A stretch of 64,000 nucleotides of DNA from Lucifuga dentata (lineage: Eukaryota; Chordata; Actinopteri; Ophidiiformes; Bythitidae): positions 64,549-128,548 of the forward strand of contig VXCM01002561.1 in NCBI GenBank assembly GCA_014773175.1. Direction: 5' to 3'. The notes beneath the pieces are model-generated. The model made no database searches. It worked only from the letters and a program-made list of their open reading frames with translations, and was not told the origin of the DNA. Below, piece after piece: positions 1-11,680 of this stretch (position 1 is its first letter; every line of letters starts with the position of its first letter). The position numbers and the translations under genes are program-made.

Positions 1-125
1 GGGAGGGGGGGATTGTACAGGGAGTTGTCGATACCTGCATGGTGGTGTAGCTCTAATCCATGTTTGTTCTGCTCCAGCACCAGGAGAGAATGTCCCACAC
101 ACAGTGAACACACTGCACACCTGCA

Positions 126-126
<1 letters not shown>

Positions 127-183
<57 letters not shown>

Positions 184-200
184 TGCACGCACGCACATAC
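127..200. repeat. (CA)n microsatellite
   Basis: About 27 uninterrupted CA units, followed by a degenerate GCACGC tail. It generates His/Thr-rich frames on both strands that are not genes. Confidence 0.97.
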
Positions 201-324
201 AGAAGTCAAAAAGGTTGTTCTGTGTTCATGTCGCATGGAACAGTAGGAGTATTAAATACATCCTGTGTGTTATTTTATCATCAAATGCAATGATTGTAAA
301 GGGTCGTACCGGTGATACCGGAAG

Positions 325-480
325 AAAACGTATGTCCCTGCCAGGGAATGTAGTCCTGGGAGAACACGGCTTTTATCAAGAAATCAAAACAATCGTGCCT
401 TGTACATGTGAACATGCGTGTTCGCAGGCAAAACATTGATTTTTCGGTGGGTGTATCACCTGAATTATTCATTCAGACCC
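325..480 (+). mobile_element. TTAA-MITE family, internal fragment (copy K)
   Basis: Old internal fragment of the 600-bp family. It keeps the order of the landmarks CGTATGTC, CAGGGAATGTAGTCC, GCAGGCAAAACATTGATTTT and GGTGGGTGTATCAC, as in the intact copies near 14.4 kb and 45.4 kb. Both terminal inverted repeats are missing, and many substitutions make this the most diverged copy together with the one at 4650. The surrounding 181-1050 is otherwise AT-rich sequence in which I see nothing else. Confidence 0.7.
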
Positions 481-1050
481 CTTCACTTTTTAAAAATTTT
501 TTTTTATTGTTTTTAAATTTTTTGTTACATTACAGCCACACAGTAAATTGGATTATATACATATTTTTTCCCTCATCAATCTCAGTATTGATGAGACAGG
601 TTTTAGGAATTAAGTTAATTCATTTAACATAATTAAGGTCTACCGGTCATAAAGGAATAACTAGTAATATATAAAATTAAGAAGAATATGTCTTTTAAAT
701 CTCCGGGATATTTTAGATAAAAATATATATAGCTCACCATAGGCACATTATTTTGTAAAATATGAGAATTTTTACAAATTATCAATAAAAAAAATACTCA
801 TTGCTTTACAGTCATGTATGGTTATTTATCAGAATAGAAAAGAAAATTGTATTTTGACTTTATTCTTAATTTTTTCCCCGTTCACTTCAGAGGAGCCTCA
901 TCAGATTTGGGTAGAAACGCTGTGTGTGTTGCTGTGTTGTCTCAGACTGACTCAGAGCTGAGAGCTGCATACCAGTCAGTCACTAATCTCACACAGACGC
1001 AGACAAGAGGGCACAGACCACCAACATAGTCACCAATTTATCTACAGCTC

Positions 1051-1085
<35 letters not shown>

Positions 1086-1090
1086 GTGTT
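1051..1090. repeat. (TG)n microsatellite
   Basis: TG repeat with one TTTG interruption. A second compound (GT)n(GA)n repeat lies at 1241-1285. Confidence 0.95.
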
Positions 1091-1236
1091 AGTTAGAGAG
1101 AAAGAAGACGTTATCGGTCCACAGCTTTGATATGAGACTGAGTTTGAGCTGAAGTGGAAAGATTTGCACAGTTCGTTTCACAACTTCTCTTATCTGCGCT
1201 GACTGAAGTAATGTCTGATACTACCATTACTACTGC

Positions 1237-1240
<4 letters not shown>

Positions 1241-1285
<45 letters not shown>
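1241..1285. repeat. Compound (GT)n(GA)n microsatellite
   Basis: About 14 GT units pass directly into about 8 GA units. The sequence from here to the TTAA element at 1515 is unremarkable AT-rich DNA. Confidence 0.95.
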
Positions 1286-1514
1286 TTCATAAATGGAAGA
1301 ATATCATAGTGTGCCTGCAGACGAACTAGAGAAAGAACATTTTCAAGCTGAACACATAATGTAATATTGATTATTAATTAATAGATTTTTGTCCATTTCT
1401 GAGCATATGAGAGTGAGAGGCTAAAGACTCAAACCAGCATGCTGAAGTGAAATTTTAGTTCTGTTTATGGACAAACTGCTAAACATGGAAGTATCCTGCT
1501 CAAGCTGTTTCTTA

Positions 1515-2158
1515 TTAAAGGACCATACCACCCATTTTGCATTTTTGAGCCTAATATATTCAATTTTCATGCATGTAATGTTACTGACAGCCGCTTCCCA
1601 AAGGATAAAACTGTATTTCAGCTTTCCTGATATTTTGCAAAATCTCTTAATCTTTCAAAATCAAATATTCAAGCGATACACCCATCTTAAAAATCCATGT
1701 TTCTCCTGCTAATAGTTACCCAGCCTTATGAAGTCCCGGTCGTCTTTTAAATTTTTCGATAAACGCAGATCTTCTTTTGGGACTATATTCGCCGGTGGAG
1801 ACATACATTCACTCCATGCTTTTTATTTCACTTAAATGCTAAAATTATGTAACTTCTAAAAAACCACGATGATGGATTACCTATCCCAAGAACGTTTCAA
1901 GTATCAACAAGTTGATTTTAATAGCGTACCAGAATGAACTGAAACCAGTGGAGGTCTGGAAGGTAGGAAAAAATGTTTTAACTCACCGTTCCAGTAGTAT
2001 GCTTTGGGAAATGACTGTCAGCAACATTATGTGTATGAAAATTGAATATATTAGGCTCAAACANGTATGCTTTGGGAAATGACTGTCAGCAACATTATGT
2101 GTATGAAAATTGAATATATTAGGCTCAAACAGGCAAAATGGTTGGTATGGTCCTTTAA
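1515..2158 (-). mobile_element. TTAA-MITE family, full-length copy A
   Basis: Both ends are intact: it opens TTAAAGGACCATACC and closes GGTATGGTCCTTTAA, so each end carries TTAA. The terminal inverted repeats run about 89 bp, to the motif TTTCCCAAAG/CTTTGGGAAA. The interior is non-coding and runs in the reverse sense relative to copies B, G, H and I. A 67-bp segment of the right arm is duplicated around the N at 2064, so the true length is about 575 bp. TTAA target duplications are known for piggyBac and Kolobok superfamilies. Assignment between them is not possible from the sequence alone. Confidence 0.9.
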
Positions 2159-2576
2159 TGCTCCTCTGATCAAAACCTGTCAGGTCTATTTTGCTAAACA
2201 TGCCTACATGAAGCCTTTAATCATATTCCTGGTGCCTGTTTCTTTGTTTTTGAGAAATCATTTTCTTTCTGAGAGCCTCAGTGGTCGTTTTGGAAGATGT
2301 GACAGCAAATCTGAGCTGAAGCAAATATTAGTTTAACAGCAGAAATTTTAAGTGTCACACAGGTGTGACTTGTAACATGAATAGTGGCTGCATTCCATGT
2401 AGACGTGCACGTGTCAGATCTCTGGCTGTATCGTGCACGCTGGCACACTGACATGAAGCCTTATTAATAATATTAGCAACGCCAGCACTTTTCCTGGTCT
2501 GACATGTCAAGATGTGAAAAAGGGCTATTCAGAAGGTTTTGTCTTTGCAAGCAGGAACAAAATTGATCCAGAGACT
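2159..2576. other. Unassigned AT-rich sequence
   Basis: No repeat family, gene or RNA recognised. A short stretch rich in GTGCACG words lies at about 2405-2445. Confidence 0.5.
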
Positions 2577-2870
2577 GGGCCAGACTTTATGGCGTGCACC
2601 ACAGCCTGCCATAATGTAGTTCTGCACATCCTCATGAGCTAGCTTTGTTTGCAGTGCCCGTGGAGCAGAGCATATGCTGCCGCGCCCGGAGTGTATCCTG
2701 CCACACGGACTACTTTTTACCGGCACAGCTCAGTTGGAGAACCTCTTAACCAAACAACTTCAGACGCGACACTACATGTCCTTGGGTCCTGAGCAATAAA
2801 TCTGCTGAATATCAACTTCATACAGCGCCGAGTTCAACCGATATTGGTGCCACAGACAGAGATTTCTGCC
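2577..2870. repeat. Two-copy dispersed repeat, copy 1
   Basis: Shares an ordered set of blocks with 27217-27470: GACTTTATGG, GCCTGCCATAA, AGTGTATCCTGCC, CACGGACTACTTTTTACCG, GGTCCTGAGCAATAAA, CTTCATACAG and GGTGCCACAGACAGA. This copy carries an extra block of about 40 bp near 2620-2660. It is richer in GC and CpG than its surroundings and includes AATAAA late in the repeat. I do not recognise the family; a retroposed transcript or an old transposon are both possible. Confidence 0.75.
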
Positions 2871-3105
2871 TTTATATTTAGATAATAATTAATTCAACAC
2901 ACCATGAACAGCGTGAGCAGCTACATTCTGAACTCTTTGGTTGGACATTTCTTACTGTGCTCTCTGGAACTCATATTGATTTCTCTCCAATTTGAATTTA
3001 CAAAGTCTTGTATTTTTTATGTTTTATGAAAGGAGCAGAATTTTTAACACAAAAGCTGATGATTCCATACAGTTTCATATCAATCCCAGCCTTGAAAGTG
3101 CTTCA

Positions 3106-3610
3106 GCTGCTCGTCTCCAGCATTATCCCTGTGAACAGAAACTTCTGGAAACCTGAAATAATTTATCCAACTTTGGGATAAACAACAACAACAACAACAA
3201 CAATAAACAACAACTTTATGTTGTTCACACACAGCTGAAGCTACAAACCTGAGTGTGAGCACAGGAAGCTCCAATAAATACTTCAAAATATAACCTCAAA
3301 TAATCCTTTCCGCTCATGACTCTGCCCTCGCTTACTCAGAAATCNGTCTCCAGCATTATCCCTGTGAACAGAAACTTCTGGAAACCTGAAATAATTTATC
3401 CAACTTTGGGACTTTATGTTGTTCACACACAGCTGAAGCTACAAACCTGAGTGTGAGCACAGGAAGCTCCAATACATACTTCAAAATATAACCTCAAATA
3501 ATCCTTTCCGCTCATGACTCTGCCCTCGCTTACTCAGAAATCNATACTTCAAAATATAACCTCAAATAATCCTTTCCGCTCATGACTCTGCCCTCGCTTA
3601 CTCAGAAATC
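3106..3610. repeat. Triplicated contig-end sequence with microsatellite length variant
   Basis: The block starting GTCTCCAGCATTATCC occurs at about 3113 and again at 3346. The part starting ATACTTCAAAATATAACC is present three times, the last after the N at 3543. The first version contains an (AAC)n run at 3182-3215 that the second lacks entirely, and the two differ at one base in CCAATA(A/C)ATAC. This looks like two haplotypes left side by side in the assembly. Confidence 0.85.
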
Positions 3611-3840
3611 TTCCAAATCTCTTTGCACTCTGTCAAATCTCGACCTACAGACTGATTAGAGCTTAAATTTGTTAAATTTGTCTTGAGCTCGCTTGTTGTA
3701 AGACAGTATTAGATGAGCAGAGGCAGAGCTGTTGGTTGGCCGCTCTTGTTGCTGCTACATACGGAGTCAGGTGTGTTTTTGGAGGCAGACAGACCAGCAT
3801 GTTTACCCAAAGCCTCCATCATGAACAGACCAAACATCTA

Positions 3841-3995
3841 CTGTCCCTCTTTCCGTCTTCCTCCCTCTCTCCACCCACATAACTTTTCTTCTGAAGAGGC
3901 AGTGTGCCGCTAAAAACANCCCTCTTTCCGTCTTCCTCCCTCTCTCCACCCACATAACTTTTCTTCTGAAGAGGCAGCGTGCCGCTAAAAACACC
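3841..3995. repeat. Direct duplication around N at 3919
   Basis: About 78 bp beginning CCCTCTTTCCGTC is repeated after the N with one T/C difference in GCAG(T/C)GTGCC. It is an assembly overlap, probably allelic. Confidence 0.85.
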
Positions 3996-4052
3996 CACAG
4001 CTATCAAAGACAAAGCAGGAAAGCGAGGGGAACAGAGCAGGGCCTTTGAAAA

Positions 4053-4063
4053 GTGTGTTTGTG

Positions 4064-4102
<39 letters not shown>
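4053..4102. repeat. (TG)n microsatellite
   Basis: TG repeat with a few interruptions. The following 4103-4650 is AT-rich with poly-T runs and a duplicated contig end around the N at 4514. No other feature seen there. Confidence 0.93.
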
Positions 4103-4103
<1 letters not shown>

Positions 4104-4649
4104 GCCTGTTGAAACTGATTACTTTAATACCGTTTGAGAGGAAGAATGACGAGGAACAAACCGTTTTAAAGTGATATGCTTGGTCTTATTGTGGACATAT
4201 ATGATGATAAGCTTTATTTCCCTGCTTGTTCCTCAACACCTGAATGCATCACTCCTTGTTTCTGAGGTCTAAAGTGAGTCTGTCATGTTTTCATTGTACT
4301 TGAAGCACTCACTGCATCTCTAATGGCATTATTTTTAGACTGATAATCCAAAATTATCACTTCGAGAATATTATTATATCACCTTTGTGTTTATTCTAAC
4401 TTCAGTTTAATATTCCCATACTTCCTTTTCATAGGCAAGTCAAAGAAGTATGACAATTTTTTTTTTAATTTATGAGAACTTTTACATCTTCAGTTTTACA
4501 GTTTTTTTTTTTTNATGACAATTTTTTTTTTAATTTATGAGAACTTTTACATCTTCAGTTTTACAGTTTTTTTTTTTGTGCTTTAAACAGTCATCTAGTT
4601 AAAGTATCATACCTGTGGTTTTGTATGTTTTAGTTCAATAGATACTACT

Positions 4650-4987
4650 CGCGTACACGTGACATTACTGATAACCGTTTTTCATTATCGTGCTATTTTG
4701 CCAAATCCCCTAATCTNCGCGTACACGTGACATTACTGATAACCGTTTTTCATTATCGTGCTATTTTGCCAAATCCCCTAATCTTTCAAAATCCAATGTT
4801 CAAGTTGATTTTTATGTTGCACTGAATGAACGGAAACCAATGGCAGTCTGGAAGGCAGGAAAGACAATCCTAATATGTACCGCTCCAGTAGTATGTTTTG
4901 TAACATACTTGTTGGCAGTAATGCACCATGCATGCAGTTTGTATTTCTTGGGCTCAAACATTCAAAATCACCTGTATGCTCCTTTAA
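4650..4987 (-). mobile_element. TTAA-MITE family, internally deleted copy J
   Basis: Retains the landmarks GTGACATTACTGATAA, TTTCAAAATCCAATGTTCAAG, TGAATGAACGGAAACCAATGG, CTGGAAGG and GCTCCAGTAGTATG in the order of the reverse-oriented copies, ending with CTCCTTTAA. About 250 bp of the interior and the outer left arm are lost. It is older than most other copies. Part of it is duplicated around the N at 4717. Confidence 0.75.
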
Positions 4988-5312
4988 AGTTGTCATGACA
5001 GTAATTTGTGGTGGTGTTGTATTACACAACCTCAATTACACACTTGAAGAGTGCAGATTATTCGGGACATCCTTCATAATCCAGTACACCAAAACCAGAA
5101 AATATGCTCTCAAACTTTACCGTGGAGTTGAATCAGCTTCTATGTGACAGTCAGCAAAAATTTAACATTAATATTGTCATGGATCATACGTGTGTATCGA
5201 TTAAAGTCAAACTGAATATATATATATATATAGGTAGGTAGATAAATATGTATATCTTTTTATTGAAATGTATCATGTTTCTTTCATGGAGTCCCTGTAA
5301 TTCTCCTTCCAA

Positions 5313-5326
5313 CCACTAGATGGCGG
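5313..5326 (+). promoter_or_regulatory. CTCF-consensus match
   Basis: CCACTAGATGGCGG matches all 14 positions of the vertebrate CTCF core consensus CCASYAGRKGGCRS. It lies in non-repetitive sequence between element J and the CA/TG repeats. Occupancy cannot be judged from sequence. Confidence 0.5.
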
Positions 5327-5522
5327 TACAGACTCATCTTTAAGCAGTGAGCAGCCAGATTCATGGCAGGAACTGCATTTCTCTTTACCTTGCTCTTTTC
5401 TTCACCGTGGATCCTAACCCACTCAAAAAAATTACATTTTAGGATGTGAGTGGATATAAAAACTTCAAATGTAAATCTGTTGTTTGTTTTGACTATGAGA
5501 AATTAAATTGACTGTCAGACAA

Positions 5523-5746
5523 ACACACACACACACACGCACATACACACACACTCATTGTATTCTGTGTATTATCTTTGCAAAAGTGTACAAACCTTTA
5601 TGTTTGTGTACACAGGCTCATGTGCATGCCAGTGTGTGTATGTGTTCCAAGTGTGTTTGCGTGTGTGTGTGTGTGTGTGTGTGTATTACATCACTCCTCA
5701 TCTGCCAGTTGTTACAGTACACCTGTAGATACCCGCTCTTTTGGCC

Positions 5747-5792
<46 letters not shown>
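5523..5792. repeat. Cluster of (CA)n / (TG)n / (CA)n microsatellites
   Basis: CA repeat at 5523-5554, TG repeat at 5661-5684 and CA repeat at 5749-5792. The alternating strand sense lets the blocks pair as inverted repeats. They produce spurious frames. Confidence 0.95.
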
Positions 5793-5794
<2 letters not shown>

Positions 5795-5907
5795 CTGCTC
5801 CTGAATCTTTGTGACCTTCCTGCCTCACCTTTTTATTCTGAATAAATATTAGCTGTTTTGTGCTTCAAAGATTTTTGCGTTGCGTTTTGTTTCATCTGTT
5901 GGTTCAC

Positions 5908-6274
5908 TACAGGCCGGAAGTCTGAGGCCACCCCCAGATTTAGCATGAGCAGACTGTGTAGCAAGTTAATCCCAAAATGATGTGGGAGAAGGCAGACAGC
6001 AGCTATTGAACAGAATGTTAAAACACATCAGCAGGAGTTGGAGCACAACTGGAGTGTCTGATACACTAATACAGACTGAAGCCTTCATTAAAAATCATTT
6101 CTGATAGTGGCTACACAACATGCTCTTGTTGACAGATTCTTCTTGAAAACTAATTAGTTACATTTATCTTATGCATTTTTTTTTTTTTTTTTTNAAAAAA
6201 ACAAAAAAAAAACAGTGGATTGATGATATTGAATATTTTAAAAATCTGGGGTGGCCTCAAACTTTTGGCCTGTA
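5908..6274. mobile_element. Tc1/mariner-type MITE
   Basis: Terminal inverted repeats of about 34 bp: TACAGGCCGGAAGTCTGAGG at 5908 and the inverse, ending CAAACTTTTGGCCTGTA, at 6241-6274, with three mismatches and one indel. Each end is bounded by TA, as expected for Tc1/mariner integration at TA. The ends resemble teleost Tc1-like termini. The interior shows no transposase and contains a homopolymer gap at 6194. Confidence 0.8.
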
Positions 6275-6320
6275 CTATACTTCAGACCACTACAATATCA
6301 GGTTAACTGTAATGTGTTTC

Positions 6321-6367
<47 letters not shown>

Positions 6368-6375
6368 AAGAGAGA
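6321..6375. repeat. (GA)n microsatellite
   Basis: GA repeat ending in GAAAGAAAGAGAGA. Confidence 0.95.
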
Positions 6376-6504
6376 TGATCAGTTTTAGGTTTACTTTTAC
6401 TTTTAATTTGATACCACTCTCATCCCCATGACCCTGTAGGTACAGAAAGTGGATGATTGGCTGGATTGATGGATGGATAGATAGATGACCACGGTTTATC
6501 TCTG

Positions 6505-6512
6505 TATGTGTG

Positions 6513-6555
<43 letters not shown>

Positions 6556-6580
6556 ANCACGGTTTATCTCTGTATGTGTG

Positions 6581-6622
<42 letters not shown>
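6505..6622. repeat. (TATC)n microsatellite duplicated at an N
   Basis: TATC repeat read twice. The left flank CACGGTTTATCTCTG occurs before both arrays, with the N at 6557 between them. It is one locus, probably with two allele lengths. Confidence 0.92.
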
Positions 6623-6623
<1 letters not shown>

Positions 6624-6629
6624 ATAAAA

Positions 6630-7330
6630 GCAAACAGTCACCTTGCCAGTGGTCATATTTATATTTATATACAGGGCCTGCGCGCCCACACAGGTGTTAC
6701 TCAGGTTGGCTTTTCTCAGGTTGAAGCTGGATGCAGCCACACAGGAAGTCTGATGAGGTCTCTAGGAAGTCAAAGTGCACCTGAGCCTGGTGGCGATACG
6801 GACGTGGTTCAGTCCAAACAATGGGACGTCCCACCGATGGGTATGATGACTTCCTCCCACAACTGAAGAAGCCTTTGGGATGAACTGAACATCTTAATAT
6901 TCCAGTCCTGTGATTTAACTTCCTCGACATTTTACTTCCTGGATGCTGACAGGAAGCTTCACAGACAGATTTCTGATGAGGTCAGCAAACTCCAGCCATG
7001 CTTAAAGGTGGAAGCTGTGCCATCCTAACATGTTAAACACATCTATGAGGAGAGTCAGGGAGATGTCAAACCCATATTTAGATTAAATGTGTTTGTTGCA
7101 TGCAGAGACTGAACTACTTCCTTTAATCTGCTGGTCCTACATCCACAAAGTGATTTACCTCAATAAAATTTGGTTTCACTTTCTGGAATGCCAAGAGGAT
7201 GTGGAATCGGAGCTGCAGCATCTGACAGCCAACAGGAAGAGAAATTAGAAGTAGAGATTAAAGACGATATTAAAGATGATGATTGTGAAGGAGAGAAAGG
7301 AGAGATTGTAAAGGAGAGAAAAATGTCTGC
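6630..7330. other. Unassigned unique sequence
   Basis: Moderate GC, no recognised repeat or gene. Open frames here end in the CT microsatellite at 7331 and do not resemble any protein I know. Confidence 0.5.
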
Positions 7331-7345
7331 CTCCTTCTCTGTCTC

Positions 7346-7398
<53 letters not shown>

Positions 7399-7404
7399 CT
7401 GTCT
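7331..7404. repeat. (CT)n microsatellite
   Basis: CT repeat with GTCT interruptions. An inverse-sense (GA)n repeat lies at 7593-7635. Confidence 0.95.
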
Positions 7405-7590
7405 CACTTCTGTCTCTCTGGCTCTGCGATCAATGGGAGCTTTCACTTTGCTTTGCATGATAAATATGATGATTGCGTGTGTGCGTGCGTGCATGTGTGT
7501 GTGTGATAGAGTCCAACAGTCCACTCCAATGCATGAGTGGCTTGGAATTTTTCCAGCATGTAAAACCTAGCAACAAGATTTGAGTTGGCC

Positions 7591-7592
<2 letters not shown>

Positions 7593-7635
<43 letters not shown>
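7593..7635. repeat. (GA)n microsatellite
   Basis: About 21 GA units. Together with 7331-7404 it forms an inverted pair about 190 bp apart. The sequence from here to 8254 shows nothing recognisable. Confidence 0.95.
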
Positions 7636-7636
<1 letters not shown>

Positions 7637-8254
7637 CTGGCATGTGCACAGCATGGGCATATGGATCTTTGTTTTTCCGTTTTGGACCATTTAGTCATTC
7701 TGTCACTCCAACTGGACTACTTAGCGAATTGGTGCTACTTCTGGTTCTGAATTACACACATATACACACAAATACTGTATATTCACAGACACACATGACT
7801 GAGCCAAGATTTGACCGTGCTGCTTTAAAGTCTGTTACTTTTCACATGGCCTGAATGAAGTGAAGAACCTTTTCCAAGTAATCCTTTTAAGCAGCATGTG
7901 TGATTCCTGGCTCATGCTGATGTGGCCTTCAGGCTCAACGGGTTCAATGCCAACTCCAGTCGCTTCTCAGCCTCTGGGGCTTTTCCTGATCAGCCACAAT
8001 GAACCAGTGAAACAGCTTGAAAGCTCTGCTGGTTTCCCTCTCTTTTTAAGTCTATTAAATATACACTTTTAAGCAAATATACCAATGTCTCCTGTCTTCT
8101 TTGTCAATAATTAGCCTAATTTGCCAGTTAAATAAAGTTACTTCAACAAAAAATTGAATAGATGCCGTTGTTGTTTCTGTCACCTTTGTACCATCTGATC
8201 TCAGTTGTTGCTATTTGTGCTTACATTTTTATGCAAAATCAGAAGTTGTTTTTG

Positions 8255-8831
8255 TTAAAGGACCATACCAACCATTTTGCATGTTTGAGCCTAATATATT
8301 CAATTTTCATATACGTCACGTCACTGACAATCACTTCCCAAAGCATACTGCTGGAACAGTGAATTAAAAATGTTTGCCATTTGCCATTGGTTTCAGTTCA
8401 TTCTGGTACGCTATTATTGCTGATATTTGAAATGTTTTTGGGGTAGGTAATCCATCATCGTGAACAAAACGTGTATTCAGGTTTTTTTTTGAAATTATGT
8501 AATTTTAGTGTTTAAGTGCAATAAAAAGCAAGCAGTGAATGTAAGTCTCCACTGAGGAATATAGTCCCAAAACATCTGTGTTTATTGAAAAATTTAAATG
8601 ATCATGACTTCATAATTTTTCATAATTACTGTATTAGCAGGCAAAACATTAATTTTTATGGTGGGTGTATCACTTGATATTTCATTTTGAAAGAGTAAGA
8701 GATTTTGCAAAAATATCAACAATGCTCAAATATGGTTTTATCCTTTGGGAAATGATTGTCAGTAACCTTACCTGCATGAAAATTGAACATATTAGGCTCA
8801 AATATGCAAAATGGATTGTGTGGTCCTTTAA
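8255..8831 (+). mobile_element. TTAA-MITE family, full-length copy B
   Basis: Opens TTAAAGGACCATACCAACC and closes TGTGGTCCTTTAA, with long inverted arms to TTTCCCAAAG and CTTTGGGAAA. The 577-bp length is close to the unduplicated length of the family. Interior landmarks (CATTGGTTTCAGTTCATTC, TGTAAGTCTCCAC, TAGTCCCAAAA) are all present. No coding potential. Confidence 0.9.
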
Positions 8832-10059
8832 GGTATTCTGGCGCTGACCAGGGATGATTCATGTTGCCCCCTGTGGATGGATATTGAATTTAACATAAAG
8901 TATGCAGCGAGTTTGAGCAACATCACTCATGTAGCAACTACATGCTAAAGTGGATGCATGGTTAACACAGGAATAATGCGAGTATAATGTGTTGGACACC
9001 AGAGGCACGTTTCCTGTCTGGAAGGGGACTGAAAGTAACCGCTCTTCTTCAAAATGACTTTTAAATCGAAAGGAGGGTTTTTACTGTGGTGCTGCAGTGG
9101 AGTATTTTTCCAGTGTCGTTACAGTACTGTTACTTTTACATCAGGAGTACTTCCTCCACAGCTGGTACTGGATCAAACTTAAAATGAATAAATTAAAAAA
9201 ATAAACTTCTCGGTGTGCCATTTAGGCAACAAGAGCACATCAAACAATCCCTCAGAGTTCCAACAAACCTCTGCAAGAATTAAACCACTTTGAAATTATC
9301 CTCCTTCAGAAATAGATACTCTAAATCTGTCATGCTCTAATGTGGCGTCACATTTCCTCAGATTAGCATCATTACAGTAATTAATGCTTTAATTTCTGGG
9401 TATGTTTTGAAATGAGACCCAAAGTGCTGTGATTTTAATGTAATATGGGACTAATGTGGTGTGGAACATTTGGTAATCTGGCTCCCACATGTCTTGGATC
9501 TGCCGAATGGGTTTTATCAGCTGTATTACGGTTCAAATACAGAGCTGCTGCCAGTTAAGAGGAGAATCGCCTGTAGAAATGAACTTTTTGTGCTATTCTG
9601 ACATTTTTAAGGAGACTTTCTGTCTTCTTTGCACAAACTGTTGAGTGCAGCTTTTGCAGCAAATGGAAAGTTAGTAATTTGGAGCTTGTGTTGGCTTGTG
9701 TTTTGTCTTACTGTTTGTAATGGCCTAAAAAAAATTTGGCCTAGTAAAAAAGCGAAATGGAAGGGAAATAATAGGATAAGAGAAGATGTAGATTTCAGAA
9801 CCTGTGATTTTATTCCCAAAATGAACTGAGCAGCCTGTAAATGAATAAAATGAATAAGCTTTTTGCTTGTCACCAACAGATGAATTGCTAACAAGGTTAC
9901 AGTTTCACATAAATGACTAAATGGGCCAGTCAGCTCCACCTGGTTTACTTTGGTCTCGCACAAAGCATCTCATACATCCAGTTCATTCAAACAATGTTAG
10001 TCATAATGAATATTGCCAGTCTTGCGGTTACTATTGAAAAACACTATTATTAATTCAGA
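8832..10059. other. Unassigned sequence with one Tol2-like relic
   Basis: Apart from the hAT relic at 9096-9164 no repeat, gene or RNA is recognised. The frames near 9.6-9.96 kb on both strands have no recognised similarity. Confidence 0.5.
9096..9164 (+). mobile_element. Tol2-like hAT MITE, right-end fragment
   Basis: GGAGTATTTTTCCAGTG ... TGTTACTTTTACATCAGG ... GAGTACTTCCTCCACAGCTG follows the right-terminal order of the common fish Tol2-like MITE. Only the terminal 70 bp is present. Confidence 0.6.
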
Positions 10060-10350
10060 ATAGTTGAATAACCCTCCGCCTCATTTCCTGGTGTGAATGC
10101 ACTCTTTTGTTTCAGGTGGCATGTGTGTTGTGCTGAGGCTTTGTTTAGTGCTCGTCCATTTCTCTGCCTGTTGTTGTGTATAAAAACCACTTAGTGCTTC
10201 TCCCATCGGCTCCATGTCCATCTTAATTCTCCTCTGATTGGTTTATGTCAGCTCTATCCTGGGCCTGATTAGACGCTTTGGATGCAAAAGGCTTCATTTA
10301 CACCTGAGATTCCGGGTTATCGCCCTCCTGACAACACAGGATGGACACGA
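10060..10350. other. Non-repetitive island, possible conserved non-coding element
   Basis: Repeat-free with mixed base composition. It contains TGTATAAAAACC (10176), an inverted CCAAT box in CTGATTGG (about 10236) and TGATTAGA (about 10267). The TATA-like and CCAAT-like words are too far from any supported gene to call a promoter. Conservation is a guess. Confidence 0.25.
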
Positions 10351-10900
10351 GAGTCGGATTTGGTGTCTCGGGTCAAAACTGAACTGCAGTTGTAGCTAAT
10401 CTATCTGCAAACGTTGCCTTACATTGGCGACGTGGCTTGAGGTTTAGAATTAGTGTAAAAGACTTAATCAAAAATGGATCAAATGACAAATTATCATTTT
10501 CTTGATTGTTGTTCAGCGATTTGTCCTTCTGTCTTGTTTCATGATCCTGAAATTTATTTCCAGAAAATTTCTGGAACAAATCCACGTGTGTTGGAACCAG
10601 GATCAGAAATGATCTGAGTGCACTTCAGGTGTTTGAAGAAAATAAGACTTTCAGGACTCAATAAGTTAAGATCAAGTTCATTCACCATCAGTCCCGATGC
10701 TCTGTGAAAAGTATTAACGGCTTTTTTTTTTCGAGCTAGATGATAATTATGCTGAAACTGTCAAAAATAGAAGCAGAATAACACAGATGTGGAAGAAAAA
10801 AAGCAGCTTTTTTTATTAAGATAGTTTGTTTTTTAAATCTTCCATTTGTTCCTTTCTCTTTAGTTCTCACACATGAACATACATAAAACACACTTAACAT

Positions 10901-10901
<1 letters not shown>

Positions 10902-10952
<51 letters not shown>
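10902..10952. repeat. (TC)n microsatellite
   Basis: About 25 CT units. The upstream 10353-10900 holds only unassigned AT-rich sequence. Confidence 0.95.
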
Positions 10953-10955
<3 letters not shown>

Positions 10956-11052
10956 GGCCTGATTAATGGCATCTAATTAGCATTGGTAATGACCAGGTGT
11001 CTGAGAACCAGCCAGCTTTTTCCAGTGTGGGGTGCTGAGGGGGAGAAGGACT

Positions 11053-11227
11053 CTGTGTGTGTGTGTGTGTGTGTGTGTCTTTGTGTGTGCTTTAAATGTG
11101 GAGCTCCCAGTTCCCAGAAAAGCTATTCCAGTGACTGTCTCTCCTTCTGTCTCACGCTCTCTCAGTACATGCATGCACACACACACATGCACGCGCACAC
11201 ACGCACACACACACACACACACACACG
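11053..11227. repeat. Inverted (TG)n ... (CA)n pair
   Basis: TG array at 11053-11090 and a CA array with GC-containing variants at 11175-11227, about 85 bp apart and able to pair. Both generate chance frames on both strands. Confidence 0.92.
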
Positions 11228-11551
11228 GCACACATACACGCACAAAGACGAACCAGAGGCCAAGATCAATTAAGGTTTTAGGCAACTAGGATGAGAACAG
11301 GGTTGGACGGTGTTGATGGCTGTGGTGTGTGTATGTGTGTCTGTGTGTGCATAGTATGAGAATAAATGCTGGAGGGAAGAAAAGTGGTGGGTTGAATAAA
11401 AACTAAGAAAATTATTTTAATTTATAAATCATTTTATAAGTAGGATTAGAAAACAAACACCATAGAATGATGTTAGAAACAATCCAGGCATTTCCAGGCC
11501 TTTTAAATGTCTTCTTCATCTGTTCCAATCAGTTTTTACATCTTTTACCAC

Positions 11552-11680
11552 AATACTTAATCAATGAATAATCAGTGACCAATGAAGTAATTAAGTAAAA
11601 CCAGTTAGCATTCTTTTCTATTTCATATCATTGTGGACTGAAGACTTTTGGATTTGTGAAAATAAGTAATTTCAGAAGGT
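11552..11680 (-). mobile_element. 'AGGGCTGCAAC' MITE family, internal fragment
   Basis: Contains AATCAATGAATAATCAGTG and TTTCATATCATTGTGGACTG followed by TTTGGATT, the internal order of a very common teleost element, in reverse sense. Both termini are missing. Confidence 0.55.

Noticed and set aside
3080..3610. True tandem triplication
   Set aside because: The copies meet exactly at single Ns, as contig-end overlaps do, and differ like alleles.
8860..8880. CTCF-like GCCCCCTGTGG on the minus strand
   Set aside because: Spacing between the two conserved halves is wrong for the consensus.
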